Position numbers and translations under genes: made by a program. Under the pieces are notes generated by a model that did not search any database, was not told the origin of the DNA, and saw nothing but the letters and a program-made list of their open reading frames with translations. DNA of 64,000 nucleotides from Paracrocinitomix mangrovi (lineage in GTDB: Bacteria > Bacteroidota > Bacteroidia > Flavobacteriales_D > Crocinitomicaceae): contig NZ_CP091819.1 in the NCBI RefSeq assembly GCF_019740355.2, positions 2,604,001-2,668,000 on the forward strand, written 5' to 3'. Positions 60,484-64,000 of the stretch are shown here, one piece after another; positions within the stretch are counted from its first letter, which is position 1; every line of letters begins with the position of its first letter.

Positions 60484-62244
60484 TTAATACAGCATTCCAA
60501 CTATAGCTGCCGTCATTAAGCAGGCGATTGTACCACCAAGCAAGGCTCTCATACCTAATTTTGATAGCAATCCTTTTCTGGTAGGAATTAATGATCCAAT
60601 TCCACCTATTTGAATTCCAATTGACGCAAAGTTTGCAAATCCACAAAGCATATAAGTACTAATGATAATAGACTTTTCACTTAGTTGACCACTTTGTTTT
60701 AATTCACCTAATCTTGGATATGCTATGAATTCATTTAAAACTGTTTTTTGACCTAGTAATTCACCAACTAATACCATATCAGTTGCATCTACACCAACCA
60801 TCCAAACAATTGGTGCACCTATATAACCTAAAATAAACTGGAATGATAATCCTTCATATGGAGTATTAGCAGCAATTACATCATTTAAATTGGTTGAGTT
60901 CCCTATTGAATCAAGAATTCCATTGCCCAAGGCCATTAAGGCGATAAAAACCAACAACATGGCACCAACATTCACTGCCAATTTTAATCCATCTGAAGTT
61001 CCATTGGCAATGGCCTCAAGTAAGTTTGTGCCAATCTTCTCTTTGTTGATTGAAAGATCTTTGTTGATTTCTTCTGTTTCAGGCACAAGTATTTTTGCAG
61101 CCACTACCGCAGCCGGAGCAGAAATAATAGATGCCGTCAATAGGTGTTTTGCAAAAAACGCTCTTTCAACAGGATCATCACCACCCAGGAAAAACACATA
61201 TGCGGCTAAAACTCCACCAGCAATTGTTGCCATCCCACCAGTCATTAAACACATCAACTCAGACTTTGTCATTCCCAATAAATATGGCTTTACCAACAAA
61301 GGAGATTCTGTTTGACCAAGAAAAACATTACCGGCTGCTGCTAAAGATTCAGCTCCTGATAATTTCATGAATTTTTTCATGAGCCAGGCAAAGGCATATA
61401 CTACCTTTTGAATAACACCCATATAATATAACATACTCATCAGGGCTGAGAAGAATATTATTGTAGGTAGTACTTTAATTGCAAAGGTGATTAATGGTGC
61501 CTGAACAATACCAATTCCCATTTGCCCAAATAGAAAATCAGTTCCATCATCTGTAAATTCAATCAACCATACAAATCCATCACTGACTACTGAAAATCCT
61601 CTTTCAATAAACGGAACCTTTAATACTAAAAGCGCAATAATTATCTGTAATGCAGTTCCTTTAATTACTAAATTCCAATTAATGTTTTTCTTGTCAGATG
61701 AGAACAAATAGGACAAAGCGATCAGGAATAACATTCCCATTAACCCTCTTAAAACAGAAACAAAAGAAAGACTTTTGCTTTCTTTATGTTCCAATTCATA
61801 TTGTAATGTTTTACCTTGAACAGGAATTGATAAATTACTTTCATTCAAAGAAATAAGAAGATTTCTGGTTGTTTTTACTCCTTGAATTTCACCATCATTG
61901 TCATTGGCAATAACTTGATTGTTGTAAAAATAATGTGCATCTGTTTCACCTTCACCATTTGTGGTAATCTCAATTGAATCTACGTGTAAACTAGCCGGCT
62001 CAAAATAAGTCACAGATAAAGAATCACCTTGTCTTGTCCAATCACCTTTGATGGTATCATTGTACCAGCCGTATTCAATGAATCTTAACCCGGCATCACT
62101 TTGAGTGAAAATAATAAACTCTTGATGTTCAGTTTGACTGTTTTCTGAAATCCATTTACCTACTAATGGATCAGCTTTATCTTCCGAACAAGAACTGACC
62201 AAAGCCAACAATCCCAGTAATAATATCGGAAGGAGTTTTTTCAA
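60484..62244 (-). CDS. CNT-type nucleoside transporter with N-terminal lipoprotein domain
   Basis: A 586-residue membrane protein of the concentrative nucleoside transporter (NupC) family. The transporter part has the hallmark GNVFLGQTESPLLVKPYL and a TGGMATIAGGVLAAY block that bind nucleoside and sodium. Unlike E. coli NupC (~400 residues) it has a 150-residue N-terminal extension starting with a lipoprotein-like signal (lipobox VSSC, Cys19) and a lipocalin-like beta domain (KWISENSQTEHQEF) before the first transport helix. Sodium-dependent uptake of nucleosides is the inferred role. It is 2 bases downstream of the bifunctional nuclease gene. Confidence 0.9.
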   Translation of the reverse strand: MKKLLPILLLGLLALVSSCSEDKADPLVGKWISENSQTEHQEFIIFTQSDAGLRFIEYGWYNDTIKGDWTRQGDSLSVTYFEPASLHVDSIEITTNGEGETDAHYFYNNQVIANDNDGEIQGVKTTRNLLISLNESNLSIPVQGKTLQYELEHKESKSLSFVSVLRGLMGMLFLIALSYLFSSDKKNINWNLVIKGTALQIIIALLVLKVPFIERGFSVVSDGFVWLIEFTDDGTDFLFGQMGIGIVQAPLITFAIKVLPTIIFFSALMSMLYYMGVIQKVVYAFAWLMKKFMKLSGAESLAAAGNVFLGQTESPLLVKPYLLGMTKSELMCLMTGGMATIAGGVLAAYVFFLGGDDPVERAFFAKHLLTASIISAPAAVVAAKILVPETEEINKDLSINKEKIGTNLLEAIANGTSDGLKLAVNVGAMLLVFIALMALGNGILDSIGNSTNLNDVIAANTPYEGLSFQFILGYIGAPIVWMVGVDATDMVLVGELLGQKTVLNEFIAYPRLGELKQSGQLSEKSIIISTYMLCGFANFASIGIQIGGIGSLIPTRKGLLSKLGMRALLGGTIACLMTAAIVGMLY

Positions 62245-62246
62245 TA

Positions 62247-62852
62247 TTAGTTTCTTTTGTTTAGCTCGTCACGAATTTCAGAAGCTCGTTCGTAATTTTC
62301 TTGATCCAGCGCATCTTGTAACATACGGTTCAATTCCTCTTCAGTAAGGGCACTTAATTCGTTACCCCTGGCTTTAGGTGCAGCTTCTTTCGGCTCTTCA
62401 GTTTCATCTTCATCACCAATTGATTTCACCTCATCCATTTCTTCTTCTAGCTGAATACCGGCAGAACTTAAAATATGTTCAAAAGTATAAACCGGACAAT
62501 CACAACGAATACCAATAGCAATAGCATCTGAAGTTCTTGCGTCTATTTCAACTTCTTCACCGTTTTGATCACAAATTAATTTGGAATAAAATACTCCCTC
62601 GATCAAATTATAAATTACAACTTCTTTGATTGCAACTTTAAAAGCCTCCGCAAATGATTTGAACAAATCATGTGTCAAAGGTCTTGATGGTTTCATGTTT
62701 TCTAATTCAATGGCAATTGATTGAGCCTCAAAGCCTCCAATAATTATTGGTAATCTTCTAGCTCCATCTTTTTCAGACAGAACCAAGGCGTAAGCACCAG
62801 ACTGAGTCTGGCTATATGATAGGCCTATTATTTTTAATTCAATCTTATCCAT
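62247..62852 (-). CDS. Bifunctional nuclease-family (DUF151) protein with UVR motif
   Basis: A 201-residue protein. Residues about 1-130 are the DUF151/bifunctional nuclease domain (KIIGLSYSQTQSGAYALVL, then LPIIIGGFEAQSIAIELE). An acidic linker leads to a C-terminal UVR motif (LTEEELNRMLQDALDQE), which in other proteins binds partner proteins such as those of the UvrABC system. It lies between etfA and the nucleoside transporter, with its own start right behind the etfA terminator. Confidence 0.87.
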   Translation of the reverse strand: MDKIELKIIGLSYSQTQSGAYALVLSEKDGARRLPIIIGGFEAQSIAIELENMKPSRPLTHDLFKSFAEAFKVAIKEVVIYNLIEGVFYSKLICDQNGEEVEIDARTSDAIAIGIRCDCPVYTFEHILSSAGIQLEEEMDEVKSIGDEDETEEPKEAAPKARGNELSALTEEELNRMLQDALDQENYERASEIRDELNKRN

Positions 62853-62861
62853 GAAAGAAAG

Positions 62862-62890
62862 AAGGATTCCATGATTATGATGGAATCCTT
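62862..62890 (-). terminator. Intrinsic terminator after etfA
   Basis: A perfect 11-bp stem (aaggattccat 62862-62872 with atggaatcctt 62880-62890) with a 7-base loop. In the minus direction it follows the etfA stop and is followed by T-rich sequence just before the nuclease start codon. Confidence 0.75.
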
Positions 62891-62908
62891 ATCTAGTATG
62901 CGAATGTA

Positions 62909-63850
62909 CTAATTTTGTGCTTTAAACTTCTCAATTTCGGCTGTTAATTTTGGCAACACTTCAAATGCATCACCAACAACTCCGTAATCAGCAGCTTTAA
63001 AGAATGGCGCTTCAGGATCAGTGTTGATAACAACTATCACTTTAGATCCGTTAACACCAGCTAAATGTTGAATTGCACCAGAAATTCCGGCAGCAATATA
63101 AAGGTTAGGTCTAATAGCAACACCTGTTTGACCAACGTGTTCGTGATGTGGTCTCCAACCGATATCAGCAACAGGTCTTGAACAAGCTGTAGCTGCTCCT
63201 AATGCTTTTGCCAAATCTTCAACGATTCCCCAGTTTTCAGGACCTTTTAATCCTCTACCTGCAGAAACCACTAATTCAGCTTCAGGCAATAAAATATCTC
63301 CTTCTTGTTTTCTTACTTCTTTCACTGTAATGCTAGCTCCACCAACTTCTGCGTTAAAATCTTCTACAGCAGCAGCAGCTCCTCCTTTTTCAATTTGCAG
63401 TGAATTAGGTGTTAAGGTAATTACCTTTTTAGCTGTTTTAACTGATACATTTCCAAACGCTTTCCCTGAGAAAACATTTACTTTAATTGTACCATCACCT
63501 GCAGGCAAAGCAACCGCTCCAGTAGCTAAACCAGCTTTTAATCTTGCAGAAACTCTAGGCGCAACAGCTCTACCTGTTAAATCTAAAGGCATAACAACTG
63601 TATCTGCTCCGGTAGCTTCAACCGCAGCAACAACCAATTTTGAAACTTGAGATGCATCATCAACAGTAACAGCTCTATTTACTAAAACCTTTGATGCCCC
63701 ACATTCACCTAAAACAGCTAATTGATCAGCAGCAATTCCTCCGTTAGTTAATACTGTAGTACTACCAATTTTACTTCCGTAATAAACAGCTTCCATTGCG
63801 GCTTTTGAAACTGAACCGCTAAGTGTATCTATATATACTAATACTGACAT
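62909..63850 (-). CDS. etfA: Electron transfer flavoprotein alpha subunit
   Basis: A 313-residue subunit that binds FAD and passes electrons from acyl-CoA dehydrogenases to the quinone pool. The N-terminal domain is followed by the conserved FAD-binding block GRGLKGPENWGIVEDLAKAL, GWRPHHEHVGQTGVAIRPNL, ISGAIQHLAGVNGSKVIV and INTDPEAPFFKAADYGVVGD. etfB lies directly upstream on the same strand with a 19-base gap, so both subunits are co-transcribed. Confidence 0.96.
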   Translation of the reverse strand: MSVLVYIDTLSGSVSKAAMEAVYYGSKIGSTTVLTNGGIAADQLAVLGECGASKVLVNRAVTVDDASQVSKLVVAAVEATGADTVVMPLDLTGRAVAPRVSARLKAGLATGAVALPAGDGTIKVNVFSGKAFGNVSVKTAKKVITLTPNSLQIEKGGAAAAVEDFNAEVGGASITVKEVRKQEGDILLPEAELVVSAGRGLKGPENWGIVEDLAKALGAATACSRPVADIGWRPHHEHVGQTGVAIRPNLYIAAGISGAIQHLAGVNGSKVIVVINTDPEAPFFKAADYGVVGDAFEVLPKLTAEIEKFKAQN

Positions 63851-63869
63851 ATTTTCTTCTTTAAATGGG

Positions 63870-64000
63870 TTAAATAACTTTCGCCTCGTTGTGTAACAAA
63901 CTCACTAATTCGGCCATGTTATCCGGATCAATGTATTTACAATCTCCTTTTGCTTCAGGCAATGCATAAGATTCAAAACTTGTTAAATCATCACATGCAG
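63870..64000 (-). CDS. etfB: Electron transfer flavoprotein beta subunit, C-terminal end (truncated by window edge)
   Basis: Only the last 42 residues are inside the window. They read AYALPEAKGDCKYIDPDNMAE-type sequence ending in LVSLLHNEAKVI, as in EtfB, which has a conserved C-terminal loop of this type that anchors to EtfA. The frame runs to TAA at 63872-63870 and is followed by etfA. The rest lies beyond the right edge. Confidence 0.88.
   Translation of the reverse strand, partial: ACDDLTSFESYALPEAKGDCKYIDPDNMAELVSLLHNEAKVI

Overview
The window is AT-rich chromosomal DNA of a Bacteroidota bacterium, most likely of the order Flavobacteriales (Crocinitomicaceae/Cryomorphaceae-like; the family is a guess). 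The evidence is gldH next to a cysteine-rich ricT, DUF3127, DUF2723, a YtxJ-type redox protein, very many small lipoproteins, TPR-LuxR and TolB-TPR-AraC regulators, and promoters of the Bacteroidota primary-sigma type (TTG/TTTG about 17-21 bases before TAnnTTTG). I see no insertion sequence, prophage, CRISPR array, rRNA or plasmid function. One tRNA gene, tRNA-Gln(TTG), is present.

Layout. 0-3 kb: the 5' part of a secreted catalase-peroxidase with an OxyR-like palindrome upstream, then a minus-strand run AraC regulator - thiol dioxygenase - DsrE protein. 3-5.4 kb: methyltransferase, VIT/CCC1-type metal transporter, zinc-ribbon protein, lipoprotein. 6.7-11.1 kb: a TolB-TPR-AraC regulator followed by a dehydrogenase and small membrane or secreted proteins. 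12.2-15.4 kb: a three-gene operon of surface proteins (YHYH, PEBP and a sandwich-fold-like protein) that share one small Cys-rich module. 15.5-21.1 kb: two membrane-bound TPR-LuxR regulators, each directly upstream of a putative secreted-protein target and each followed by an 11-bp-period tandem repeat. 21.2-31.4 kb: RlmG-like rRNA methyltransferase, tRNA-Gln, a giant DUF2723 glycosyltransferase-like membrane protein, polysaccharide deacetylase, methyltransferase. 31.5-34.4 kb: ECF sigma, anti-sigma, barrel protein and TonB-like protein. 34.5-42.3 kb: flavin reductase, DUF3127, YceI, AtoE-type fatty acid transporter, GT2 plus flippase-like operon. 42.5-46.4 kb: a propeller-SpoIIE sensor phosphatase and a strongly structured repeat. 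46.4-64 kb: mostly housekeeping genes (rsmI, glutaminyl cyclase, LytTR regulator, ytxJ, pheS, ricT, gldH, holB, usp, nucleoside transporter, bifunctional nuclease, etfA, etfB).

The most interesting themes are: (1) a repeated layout in which a tetratricopeptide-type regulator lies just upstream, on the same strand, of its likely target, with tandem or inverted repeats in the gap; (2) several genes whose -7 promoter box nearly touches the start codon or whose only possible starts are not ATG/GTG/TTG; (3) a 178-bp structured element bounded by 29-bp direct repeats behind the SpoIIE gene; (4) a YHYH protein with a second lipoprotein signal in its middle; (5) a strong terminator-like hairpin inside the first codons of the deacetylase gene. 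Functional calls rest on recognising protein families by eye; no database search was possible.
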